DNA of 61,305 nt from Bacillota bacterium (GTDB taxonomy: Bacteria; Bacillota; UBA4882; UBA8346), in assembly GCA_023435565.1 (NCBI GenBank), contig JAEYRN010000037.1, forward strand, positions 1-61,305, written 5' to 3'. The position numbers and the translations under genes are program-made. Of this stretch, positions 1 to 7,195 are shown one piece after another; position 1 is the stretch's first letter; the number at the start of each line of letters is the position of its first letter. Under the pieces are notes generated by a model that saw only the letters and a list, made by a program, of their open reading frames with translations, did not search any database and was not told the origin of the DNA.

Positions 1-111
1 GAGAACGAAGGAATGTAAGGGCATTGACCCGGTGTGATATGGGAGAGTCACCTCAAGGAAAGCTTTTTATAAAAAATTACGTCTGATTGAGATAATTAAA
101 GTATTCTTTAC

Positions 112-144
112 TTTTCTGTGGGAGAGACTCAGAGACACAGAGAA
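112..144. repeat. Dispersed 'cagagacacagag' repeat, partial copy
   Basis: The stretch contains gactcagagacacagagaa. The same words recur at 21776-21843 and 40985-41053, each time between genes, so this is a fragment of a dispersed intergenic repeat. The rest of 1-261 shows no gene I can support. Confidence 0.55.
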
Positions 145-261
145 TAATAAATTATACTAAATTCTGTCAATAAAGACCTTGTTTCAGACGGGATTAACAC
201 GGATTCAACACCGAATTAAGTGAATAGATGGTCATTTTACTATAGAGTAGGAGGAATTGAG

Positions 262-519
262 ATGGATGCTGAAAAACGTTTGGGGGTTATTGCTGTTATT
301 TTGGAGCGGCCTATGGAGGTGCAGGAGAAGGTTAATGGTATAATTAGCGAGTTTAACCGGATTGTAGTGGGGCGGATGGGGATACCGCACCGGGAGAGGA
401 ATGTGGGAGTGCTTTCATTGATTGTCGATGGTACTGAGGATGAGATTAATACTCTTACCGGAAGATTGGGGAAGATTGACGGAGTTAATGCCCGGGCCAC
501 TATGGCCAAGAAAAGCTGA
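262..519 (+). CDS. TM1266-type iron-only hydrogenase system regulator
   Basis: The product is an 85-residue protein with an ACT/NikR-C-like fold pattern (GVIAVILERP near the N-terminus, then NVGVLSLIVDG and a closing beta strand). It resembles the small TM1266-family regulators usually encoded next to [FeFe]-hydrogenase maturase genes. I chose ATG 262 over the upstream in-frame start at 220 because AGGAGG (249-254) lies 7 nt before it. It ends 12 nt before hydE, so the two are probably co-transcribed. The family is thought to sense a ligand or control hydrogenase genes, but no DNA-binding domain is visible, so the regulatory role rests on family context. Confidence 0.8.
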   Translation: MDAEKRLGVIAVILERPMEVQEKVNGIISEFNRIVVGRMGIPHRERNVGVLSLIVDGTEDEINTLTGRLGKIDGVNARATMAKKS

Positions 520-531
520 CGGAGTAGGGTA

Positions 532-1620
532 ATGAACAATAATCTCAATTGTTTCGAATATCATGTCGGGCCGGAGATGTTTAAAGACCGGGACCAAATT
601 ATTTCATTAATTGCAAATCCGGGAGGAGCTGAGGCGCGCCGAATTTTGCATACTGCCGATGGGATGCGGGCGGAAAAAGTGGGTGACGCGGTACACCTTC
701 GGGGATTAATCGAGTTTTCCAACTATTGCCGGAACAACTGTTTATATTGTGGTTTGCGGCGGGACAATCGAAAGGTGTGGCGTTATCGAATGACTCCGGA
801 GGAGATAGTTACTGCAGCCAAAAATGGAGCCAGACTTGGTTACAAGACGGTGGTACTTCAATCCGGGGAAGATCCGGCTTACAGCGGGGAAATGATGGCG
901 GAAATTGTCCGGGAGATCAAAAGCCTTGGCCTAGTGGTCACCCTGAGTATCGGCGAACGGGAACCAGGGGAGTATGAGTTATGGCGTGATGCCGGGGCGG
1001 AACGGTATCTGATGCGGCACGAGACCGCCGATCCTTTGCTTTACGAACGGTTACATCCAGGCCAATCCTTGGAGAATAGAGTAGCTTTGCTAAAAATTTT
1101 AAAAGAACTCGACTACCAAGTAGGGACCGGATTCATGGTGGGTCTGCCAGGACAAACTGCCGAGACTTTATGGTATGATTTGAAACTGGCCCGGGAGCTT
1201 CAGGCGGAAATGGTGGGGATCGGCCCTTTTATTCCCCATCCCGATACTCCCTTGGGGGAGGAACCGGGGGGAACTGTGGAACTTACCTGCTTGATGGTGG
1301 CATTGATTAGATTGGCGCTCCCCTATGCCTTGATTCCAGCAACTACGGCATTAGGGAGCATTAATCCACAGGGCAGGGAGGCGGCGCTCCGGGCCGGGGC
1401 CAATGTGGTGATGCCTAACCTTACCCCAAAGGTCTATCGACCTGATTATCAGATATACCCAAACAAGATTTGTTTGGGAGACGAGGCCGCCGAATGCCGG
1501 GGCTGTCTTACCCGGAGAATTAATGCTATCGGGAGGACCGTTTCGGATGACCCGGGGCATAATGCGATTTGGTTGCGGAGGCTGAATAGTAACAGGTTTG
1601 GATTGAATCCCTTATTATAA
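532..1620 (+). CDS. hydE: [FeFe]-hydrogenase H-cluster radical SAM maturase HydE
   Basis: This 362-residue radical-SAM enzyme of the BioB/HydE family acts with HydG and HydF to build the diiron subcluster of [FeFe]-hydrogenase. The [4Fe-4S]-binding CX3CX2C motif is C66-C70-C73 (NYCRNNCLYCGLRR), directly after the family-typical LRGLIEFS strand. A glycine-rich SAM-contact region (VVLQSGED) follows, and length is normal for HydE. It is cytoplasmic. It follows the TM1266-type regulator closely. hydG, hydF and hydrogenase subunits are not in the window, so the rest of the system must lie elsewhere. Confidence 0.93.
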   Translation: MNNNLNCFEYHVGPEMFKDRDQIISLIANPGGAEARRILHTADGMRAEKVGDAVHLRGLIEFSNYCRNNCLYCGLRRDNRKVWRYRMTPEEIVTAAKNGARLGYKTVVLQSGEDPAYSGEMMAEIVREIKSLGLVVTLSIGEREPGEYELWRDAGAERYLMRHETADPLLYERLHPGQSLENRVALLKILKELDYQVGTGFMVGLPGQTAETLWYDLKLARELQAEMVGIGPFIPHPDTPLGEEPGGTVELTCLMVALIRLALPYALIPATTALGSINPQGREAALRAGANVVMPNLTPKVYRPDYQIYPNKICLGDEAAECRGCLTRRINAIGRTVSDDPGHNAIWLRRLNSNRFGLNPLL

Positions 1621-1957
1621 AGTAATAATCGTTATTAGTAAAAAAGTGAGTTATTACAGATTAATGCCATATCTCAACTTTAGCCTTTTATTATCGGGTA
1701 AAGCGTCAATTAACTCGTGGGCTTCGTATCACAACGGTTTCTATCGGCATATCGGTTTGACTTTCATTTGGAAGGGTCAATTCCGTGAACATTATTGAAT
1801 TACTCAAAAGACAAAAGGCGATTAGAAATTGGGGAATATTGACTCGTTTCTGAGACATGCTAAAATGCAAAAAACGGATTTAGGTGTATAAATAAGAAAA
1901 ACATACTAAAAAGCATGAATATATTTCTATCTTCAACTTAATCATTCTATGGAATAT
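1621..1957. other. Intergenic stretch without recognised features
   Basis: About 340 nt of AT-rich sequence separate hydE from the RiPP cluster promoter. I see no convincing reading frame, RNA gene or strong hairpin here. A short open stretch near 1680-1760 has no start with a ribosome binding site. Confidence 0.5.
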
Positions 1958-1986
1958 TTGAAAAAAAACAATAAATGAAATATACT
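1958..1986 (+). promoter_or_regulatory. Sigma-70-type promoter of the RiPP cluster
   Basis: TTGAAA (1958-1963), a 17-bp spacer and TATACT (1981-1986) match a housekeeping promoter well. Transcription would begin near 1993 and give a leader of about 50 nt before the first radical-SAM gene. It is the only strong promoter I see before the precursor genes. Confidence 0.65.
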
Positions 1987-2045
1987 TAAAGAAATTCATG
2001 TCGAAAAATGACGGTTTTTAAAACTTTTTAGAAGGGCTTGGTAAA

Positions 2046-3479
2046 ATGAGGATATTTATGAAGGGTTTACAAAATAGCAAAAAAGAAAAAGACGTGGTAT
2101 TGAAGCGTTCATATACATATAGCGACCGGCCTTCCGATGTTACCCTTATCAATATGAATTTAATGTTGGTAAAGATCGGGAAGGAATATGACAGAGAAAA
2201 TTATATTCCGCTAGGTGTTTTATATATTGCCTCTTTTTTGGAGAAAAAGGGGTACAATGTAGAATTCATTGATTACCAACTTTTTTCCCATGCTGAATAT
2301 TTTGACGTAGATCTGTTTATCAAAGCTTTAGGAAAAACCGCCCCAGTGGTTGGATTTAGTTGTATGTCCAATCTTTTTCCCTTTACGGTTATGTGCGCTA
2401 AAAGATTAAAGGAGATAAACCCTGATTGCAAGGTGATATTAGGGGGAGTCGGACCTTCACCGGTGGCTAAAGAAGCAATTGAAGCTTTCCCCTTTATTGA
2501 TTGTGTGGTTACCGGTGAAGGGGAGCTAAATATGTTAAAGATCATGGAAGATGAAATTGAACCATTACCGCCTGTGAGGATCGCTAAAGATTTAGATGAA
2601 ATTGGCCTTCCGGCGTTTTCGTTAATTGATTTTAATGATTATGACGCCAAGCCTAGCACTATTTCGTCGCGGGGCTGTCCTTATAGTTGCACTTTTTGTA
2701 CCGAACCCCACAACTTTGGTGTCGGGGTTCGATATAGGAGTATTGACTTGTTAGTCGAAGAGCTTGAACTGATCCATAAAGCTTCGGGAGAGACATTGTT
2801 TCTTTTTCAAGATGATAATCTTCCTTTAGATCGAGAACGATTTAATAAAATGATGAAGGCTTTTGAAAAGCTATCTTTCCCAATTAAATGGAAGTGTTTT
2901 GGCAGAGTGAATTTGATGGATGAAGAAATCATGAAGGAAATGGTCGATCACGGCTGTATCCAAATCAGATATGGCATCGAATCCGGCGCCAACTCGATTT
3001 TGAAAAAGATTAGAAAAGGTTTTTCCATCGAAGAAGCATATGAAGTTACTAAACAAAGCGTGGCATTATTTGAAAGTGTACATGCCTCATTTATTTGGGG
3101 TTATCCTTTTGAGGATGAAAAGGAATTTCAACAAACACTGGAATGGGTCACTAAATTCCAAGATGTTGGAGCTACCGTTTTGCTGTTTGAGTTTGCTCCT
3201 TTACCCGGTTCCGAAATATACAAGCATTATAATGAAGGATTGAAGTTTGCCCGGGATGATTATTCGATTTTTGTTGTTACCGGACACGAATCGGTTGGCA
3301 AGAACAATTATAAGATTAACTCGAATTATAATGAGATCTATAAACTTATTGAAAAATATCCTAAGATATTTCCGGGTTTTTATAAGTATCATAATAAGGA
3401 TTTGTTACGGAAAAAACATCGATTGTCACAGTATTTCGTGACAAGGAGAAATGCGCCGAAAAATGAAGCGGATCTGTAA
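2046..3479 (+). CDS. Cobalamin-binding-type radical SAM protein of the RiPP cluster
   Basis: This 477-residue protein has an N-terminal Rossmann-like B12-binding-type region (about residues 40-170, with IPLGVLYIASFLEKKGY, VGFSC, ILGGVGPS and VVTGEGE) and a radical-SAM core with C211-C215-C218 (SRGCPYSCTFC). The classical DxHxxG cobalamin motif is not seen, as is usual in this class. Members often methylate or rearrange unactivated carbons in peptides and small molecules. It is first in a tight gene string leading to the peptide precursors, so peptide modification is the likely role. ATG 2046 is used; ATG 2058 is an alternative, and neither has a strong SD. Its end overlaps the next gene. Confidence 0.8.
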   Translation: MRIFMKGLQNSKKEKDVVLKRSYTYSDRPSDVTLINMNLMLVKIGKEYDRENYIPLGVLYIASFLEKKGYNVEFIDYQLFSHAEYFDVDLFIKALGKTAPVVGFSCMSNLFPFTVMCAKRLKEINPDCKVILGGVGPSPVAKEAIEAFPFIDCVVTGEGELNMLKIMEDEIEPLPPVRIAKDLDEIGLPAFSLIDFNDYDAKPSTISSRGCPYSCTFCTEPHNFGVGVRYRSIDLLVEELELIHKASGETLFLFQDDNLPLDRERFNKMMKAFEKLSFPIKWKCFGRVNLMDEEIMKEMVDHGCIQIRYGIESGANSILKKIRKGFSIEEAYEVTKQSVALFESVHASFIWGYPFEDEKEFQQTLEWVTKFQDVGATVLLFEFAPLPGSEIYKHYNEGLKFARDDYSIFVVTGHESVGKNNYKINSNYNEIYKLIEKYPKIFPGFYKYHNKDLLRKKHRLSQYFVTRRNAPKNEADL

Positions 3480-4269
3480 GGGAAAATGGAGAATGCTTGG
3501 AGGAGAAGGGAACTATAAATCCGCTAAGCATAAAGTGGTTTTAATCAGCGGCGGCGGAACCGGTATTGGCCGGGCCACAGCATTGCTTTATGCCGCCAAG
3601 GGCGCGACTGTTGTTTTGATCGGTAGACGCCGGCGAGAGATTGATGATCTGGCCCAATGGATAAATAAAAAAGGCGGAACAGCATTGGCTGTTTCCGGGG
3701 ATATAGCTAAGCTTTCCGATGTAAAAAAGGCAATTGAGGCTACGGTCTCACAGTTTAAACGGATCGATGTTCTTGTCAATAATGCGGGAATAGCGGCGGA
3801 AGCGGCCTTGGTGCATGAAACTACGGATGAGATGTGGCAAGAGATAATCGATATTAATCTTACCGGTAGTTTTCTCCTTTGCCGTGAGGTTCTTCCTATC
3901 TTTATCCGGCAAAGAAGCGGTGTGATTGTAAATGTTTCATCCATTAGCGCATTAGTCGGTATGCCTTATATGTCGGCATATAGTATTTCCAAAAGCGGCG
4001 TTATCGCTTTAACCAGGAGTGTTGCGGCAGAATACGCCCGGCTGGGAATACGATGTAATTGTATTTGTCCGGGAACGGTTGAAACCCCAATGACCATAGA
4101 TTATTTGTCAAAAAGAGATAGATCTAGGCAATGCGCGGAAGCTATTCCAATGGGACGTATTGCTAATGCAAAGGAGATAGCCCGAAGTATTTATTATTTA
4201 GGATCGGAAGAATCATCTTATCTTACCGGCACTATACTGACAGTTGATGGAGGTTATACCGCCATATGA
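3451..4269 (+). CDS. SDR-family NAD(P)-dependent oxidoreductase
   Basis: A classical short-chain dehydrogenase/reductase with cofactor motif GGGTGIG, the NNAG motif, and a catalytic Ser-Tyr-Lys set in NVSSIS and YSISK. The C-terminal LTGTILTVDGGY tail is typical of FabG-like enzymes. From 3451 the protein has 272 residues and overlaps the upstream radical-SAM gene by 29 nt; AAGGAG sits only 2 nt before that ATG. ATG 3463 or 3493 could be the true start, since family homology begins around KHKVVLISGG. Its place just before the precursor genes suggests it oxidises or reduces a residue of the peptide. That role is inferred from position only. Confidence 0.85.
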   Translation: MRRKMKRICKGKWRMLGGEGNYKSAKHKVVLISGGGTGIGRATALLYAAKGATVVLIGRRRREIDDLAQWINKKGGTALAVSGDIAKLSDVKKAIEATVSQFKRIDVLVNNAGIAAEAALVHETTDEMWQEIIDINLTGSFLLCREVLPIFIRQRSGVIVNVSSISALVGMPYMSAYSISKSGVIALTRSVAAEYARLGIRCNCICPGTVETPMTIDYLSKRDRSRQCAEAIPMGRIANAKEIARSIYYLGSEESSYLTGTILTVDGGYTAI

Positions 4270-4303
4270 TAACGGACAGGGCAAACGTAATAATTTTTTA
4301 ATG

Positions 4304-4449
4304 GGGAGGTGAATGTCGTGAAGTTTATACTTAAACCTAATGTAAAGACTAACCAAGGCTTTTGTGTTTCTTGTAACAATTGTAGTAGTTTTAGAAGTCA
4401 AACCGGCGTTGCCGGAGTAAGAGGATGATCCTAAGACAAACGCATACGG
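4304..4449 (+). repeat. Tandem duplication, copy 1 (precursor gene unit)
   Basis: This unit carries the SD GGGAGG, a GTG start, the 36-codon precursor and its 3' flank. It recurs 166 bp downstream at 4470-4614 with two differences inside the coding part and more drift in the 3' flank, indicating recent duplication. Confidence 0.85.
4318..4428 (+). CDS. RiPP precursor peptide 1 (CxxCxxC core)
   Basis: A 36-residue peptide starting with GTG. It begins MKFILKPNVKTNQGF, a short basic leader-like segment, followed by CVSCNNCSSF with cysteines at 16, 19 and 22, and ends TGVAGVRG. The SD GGGAGG precedes GTG by 7 nt, and other nearby ATGs run into stops within a few codons. Its place between an SDR gene and a SPASM radical-SAM maturase, plus duplication, marks it as a precursor of a modified peptide. 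The KP...GFCxxCxxC layout recalls small clostridial Cys-rich radical-SAM substrates such as the Clo7bot family. That comparison is from memory and unverified. Confidence 0.85.
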   Translation: MKFILKPNVKTNQGFCVSCNNCSSFRSQTGVAGVRG

Positions 4450-4469
4450 ATGTTATACATTTGGATAAA

Positions 4470-4614
4470 GGGAGGTGAATGTCGTGAAGTTTATACTTAA
4501 ACCTAATGTAAAGACTAACCAAGGCTTTTGTGTTTCTTGTAATAATTGTAGTAGTTATAGAAGTCAAACCGGCGTTGCCGGAGTAAGAGGATGATCTAAG
4601 ATAAACGCAAAAAA
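4470..4614 (+). repeat. Tandem duplication, copy 2 (precursor gene unit)
   Basis: The second copy of the unit at 4304-4449 has an identical SD and spacing. Its 3' flank forms the left arm of the hairpin at 4599-4641, whereas the matching flank of copy 1 has diverged and has no adjacent partner. Confidence 0.85.
4484..4594 (+). CDS. RiPP precursor peptide 2 (CxxCxxC core)
   Basis: The second 36-residue precursor has a GTG start and the same GGGAGG SD. It differs from peptide 1 by one residue (Phe25 to Tyr, TTT to TAT) plus one silent change in the Asn20 codon. The basic leader, C16/C19/C22 and TGVAGVRG tail are unchanged. The Phe/Tyr exchange right after the CxxCxxC-Ser-Ser segment suggests that an aromatic residue is needed there. 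It is followed at once by a long hairpin and then the maturase gene. I am sure that it is translated-looking and duplicated; the product is unknown. Confidence 0.85.
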   Translation: MKFILKPNVKTNQGFCVSCNNCSSYRSQTGVAGVRG

Positions 4615-4641
4615 GATTAATAATCTTTTTTGCGTTTATCT
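4599..4641 (+). terminator. Perfect 21-bp hairpin between precursors and maturase
   Basis: Arms 4599-4619 and 4621-4641 are perfectly complementary, and a T6 run lies inside the 3' arm. No U-tract follows the full stem, so it is more likely a partial terminator or mRNA-stabilising structure than a full stop. In RiPP clusters such hairpins raise the ratio of precursor to enzyme mRNA. Confidence 0.7.
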
Positions 4642-4721
4642 ATAATTTCAGCTTTTGATTAAAGAAGATGTTTCTATCGAAGAAAACTAAACGAGGCTTT
4701 CTTTCGGGAGGTATTGGCTAT

Positions 4722-6038
4722 ATGTTTAAATCCAAGTACAATTTTATCTGGACTACCGAGAGTGGAAAAAAAATTGCCTTTAATAGTCTAACCTGTGCTT
4801 TGGCTGAGATCGAGGAAGAATTTGAAGCAATCATAAATAACATTGATAATATTACAGTGGATTCACTGGATGATCATAAAAAAGCGTTGGTCAATCAAAT
4901 GTTGGAAGGTGGGTTTATTGTTAGTGACGAAGTTGACGAACTCAAATTACTTAAATTTCGTAATTTACGGGGAAAATTTTTCGACAATCATTTGGATATA
5001 GTTATTGCGCCTACTTTGCAATGTAATTTCGCGTGTAAGTACTGCTATGAGAATCCCAATACTAGTGTCATGAATAATGATGTAAAACAAGGGTTAATCG
5101 AAGTGGTAGAAAAGTTTGCCGGGGAGGGGAAATCGGTAACCATTGGTTGGTATGGCGGAGAACCGTTGTTAGTTAAGGAAATCATTTATGAACTCTCCGA
5201 GGCGTTTATCGGAGCTTGTCAGAAAAAGAGCACCTTATATAACTCTTATATAACTACCAATGGATATTTATTGGATGATTCGGTCATCGCAAAGCTAAAA
5301 GAATACAAGATAAATTCAGTGCAAATTTCCATCGACGGGCCGCCAAACATCCATAATGAACGGCGTGGGCTAAAAGATTCGCCGGATGGCAGTTTTGAGA
5401 CGGTTCTGCAGAATTTAAAAAAAGCCTTTCAAGCAGGGTTGGATGTTTTTCTGCGGATTAATATTGATAAAACCAATATTGATAATATCGAAGAACTAAT
5501 GGATATCTTAAAGGAAGAAGGCCTGAGCGAGCTCCCGATGGGATTAGGTCAAGTCATCGATTATACCAAGTATTGTAAGAATGTTTTTAACAACTGTCTG
5601 AATGCGAAAGAGTATGCCCGGTTTTATGTCGAATTTTATCAAATTTTGCAGAATAAAGGTTTTAGGGTCTTTAAAGATTATGATTACCCCGGCATAAAGA
5701 ATAATTACTGTAGCGCAGATTATTGGAATGCAATGATCGTTGATCCCGAGGGATACGTCTATAAATGTTGGAATGAGGTTGGCCAGACCGAGCTGGCTAC
5801 CGATAGAATCGGCGGAAATAAGGACGAACAACGGATGCAAACAAATCTGATTAATTGGATGACTTGGGATCCTTTTGAGTATAAGGAATGTAGGGAGTGT
5901 AAGTTATTGCCGATGTGTATGGGGGGTTGCCCGTTTAATGGGCGGAAGAATAACAAGCCCGTTTGTGACCGGTGGAAGTTCAACATCAAAGAGCTGATGA
6001 ATCTGATCTATGCCGTGGAAAATGATAGGGATAATTAA
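4722..6038 (+). CDS. Radical SAM/SPASM peptide maturase
   Basis: This 438-residue enzyme is the likely core modifying enzyme of the cluster. Residues 1-90 (MFKSKYNFIW, then YN/FNSLTCALAEI-type helices) match the N-terminal peptide-binding region of SPASM maturases. The radical-SAM cluster is C101-C105-C108 (CNFACKYCYE). The C-terminal 120 residues carry the SPASM cysteines (NYCSAD..., YKCWNEVG, CRECKLLPMCMGGC, PVC), which bind auxiliary Fe-S clusters. ATG 4722 is preferred over 4668 because GGGAGG (4706-4711) fits it. Related enzymes make Cys thioether crosslinks (sactionine or ranthionine types) on Cys-rich peptides; the reaction here is inferred. Its stop overlaps the next start by one base. 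Confidence 0.92.
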   Translation: MFKSKYNFIWTTESGKKIAFNSLTCALAEIEEEFEAIINNIDNITVDSLDDHKKALVNQMLEGGFIVSDEVDELKLLKFRNLRGKFFDNHLDIVIAPTLQCNFACKYCYENPNTSVMNNDVKQGLIEVVEKFAGEGKSVTIGWYGGEPLLVKEIIYELSEAFIGACQKKSTLYNSYITTNGYLLDDSVIAKLKEYKINSVQISIDGPPNIHNERRGLKDSPDGSFETVLQNLKKAFQAGLDVFLRINIDKTNIDNIEELMDILKEEGLSELPMGLGQVIDYTKYCKNVFNNCLNAKEYARFYVEFYQILQNKGFRVFKDYDYPGIKNNYCSADYWNAMIVDPEGYVYKCWNEVGQTELATDRIGGNKDEQRMQTNLINWMTWDPFEYKECRECKLLPMCMGGCPFNGRKNNKPVCDRWKFNIKELMNLIYAVENDRDN

Positions 6039-6655
6039 TGGTTAATAATGTAATTGATAAACTCAAGTTTATTATCCGTGATGATCGAATTATTGATTTT
6101 TTAAAGCGGGAAGAGTATTGGCTGGAAAAAATGGTTCAAATCAAAAAGCGATTTAGGTTTAATGAAGAAGTAGTAATCCATTTTTTTGACGATCAAAACC
6201 AGCTTGCGGAGTTTTTGGAGACAGAGCTTCCTGATTGGGTGGTTGCGGCATACCGGGACAATGATATCTTGTTGCTCGACTACAGTTTATGGCAAGGGAG
6301 AAACATCGGATGTTTTTCCCAGATAATGGTTCATGAATTGGTTCATGTTATTGTTAATTATAAGACTCAAGGTCGCGTCCCTCTTTGGCTAGACGAAGGA
6401 CTCGCTTTGTATATGGCTGAACAATATAAGACAATGCTTATTGAACCATCGGATAAACCTTTGGTTGATCTCTACCGCTTAGGATATGGCGATCATAATT
6501 TTTACGGGATATCCGCCCGGACGGTAGAAGAATTAATTGATACTTACGGACTAGATCTAATTATCGAAAAACTTAAACCGGAACATCCTTTTGAAGAAGA
6601 CCGGTTGCTCGGAGTTGAGCCGATAACTAGTATTGTGAAGCGAATACTAACTTGA
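6038..6655 (+). CDS. Zinc metallopeptidase (gluzincin, HEXXH), candidate leader peptidase
   Basis: A 205-residue soluble protein with H99-E100-x-x-H103 in MVHELVHVIVNY and E120 in WLDEGLALYMAE. This HEXXH-x16-E spacing is that of peptidase_MA-like gluzincins. There is no signal peptide or membrane segment, so it acts in the cytoplasm. Its ATG overlaps the stop of the SPASM maturase by one base, implying translational coupling. The ABC exporter of this cluster lacks a peptidase domain, so this enzyme is the best candidate for removing the leader from the modified peptide. That role is inferred from context. Confidence 0.8.
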   Translation: MVNNVIDKLKFIIRDDRIIDFLKREEYWLEKMVQIKKRFRFNEEVVIHFFDDQNQLAEFLETELPDWVVAAYRDNDILLLDYSLWQGRNIGCFSQIMVHELVHVIVNYKTQGRVPLWLDEGLALYMAEQYKTMLIEPSDKPLVDLYRLGYGDHNFYGISARTVEELIDTYGLDLIIEKLKPEHPFEEDRLLGVEPITSIVKRILT

Positions 6656-6697
6656 AGCATTAGCATATTTTTTCAAGCCGCAGGATGAGGTGATTTT

Positions 6698-7183
6698 ATG
6701 GATTTTATAATTAGAGAAGCTCAGCTTAAGGATTTGAACCGGCTGGTGGAGTTGTTACAAAAACTAGTCGAGGATCAGCTAAGTAAGGATGATTATTATA
6801 AAGATGATTTTAAGTTTTTAAATGGAGAAGAATTAATGACTAAGGCGATTAACAGCGAGGACTGCGGTTTGTTTGTTGTTGAAAAAGATGGCGTTACGGT
6901 CGGTTTTATTGAAGTTTGGTTGCATGCTAAGGATTTTTATTTTTTTGCCGACGATTATGCTTATATTTTGAATCTTTTTATCGATGACCCCTATCGAAAC
7001 AGAGAACACGCTTATTTCATGAGCTTAAATTTGTTTAAGGCCGCTGAGGAATGGGGAAAAAAACGAGGCATAAGGTATTTGGAGGCTGATGTTTTTGAAC
7101 ATAACCAAAAAATCATGAAACACCTTGAGTATAAGGGTTTGAAAAAGTATCGAACCAGGTTGGTCAAGGTTCTTGAGGATTAG
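6698..7183 (+). CDS. GNAT-family N-acetyltransferase of the RiPP cluster
   Basis: A 161-residue single-domain GNAT. It shows the fold order: the N-terminal IIREAQLKDLNRLVELLQKL helix, central strands (VGFIEVWL), the acetyl-CoA-binding region around LFIDDPYRNREHAYFMSLNL, and the C-terminal YLEADVFEHNQKIMKHLEYKGL. The acyl-CoA loop Y-R-N-R is a loose form of Q/RxxGxG/A, so activity is not certain. A good SD (GAGGTGAT) precedes ATG 6698. It may acetylate the peptide N-terminus or a lysine, or protect the producer; both are inference. Confidence 0.75.
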   Translation: MDFIIREAQLKDLNRLVELLQKLVEDQLSKDDYYKDDFKFLNGEELMTKAINSEDCGLFVVEKDGVTVGFIEVWLHAKDFYFFADDYAYILNLFIDDPYRNREHAYFMSLNLFKAAEEWGKKRGIRYLEADVFEHNQKIMKHLEYKGLKKYRTRLVKVLED

Positions 7184-7195
7184 GCAGAGATTAAA

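Noticed and set aside
4599..4641. Classical rho-independent terminator that would fully end transcription before the maturase
   Set aside because: There is no U-tract after the stem, and no promoter is visible between it and the maturase start, so readthrough must occur. Partial termination is kept as the reading.
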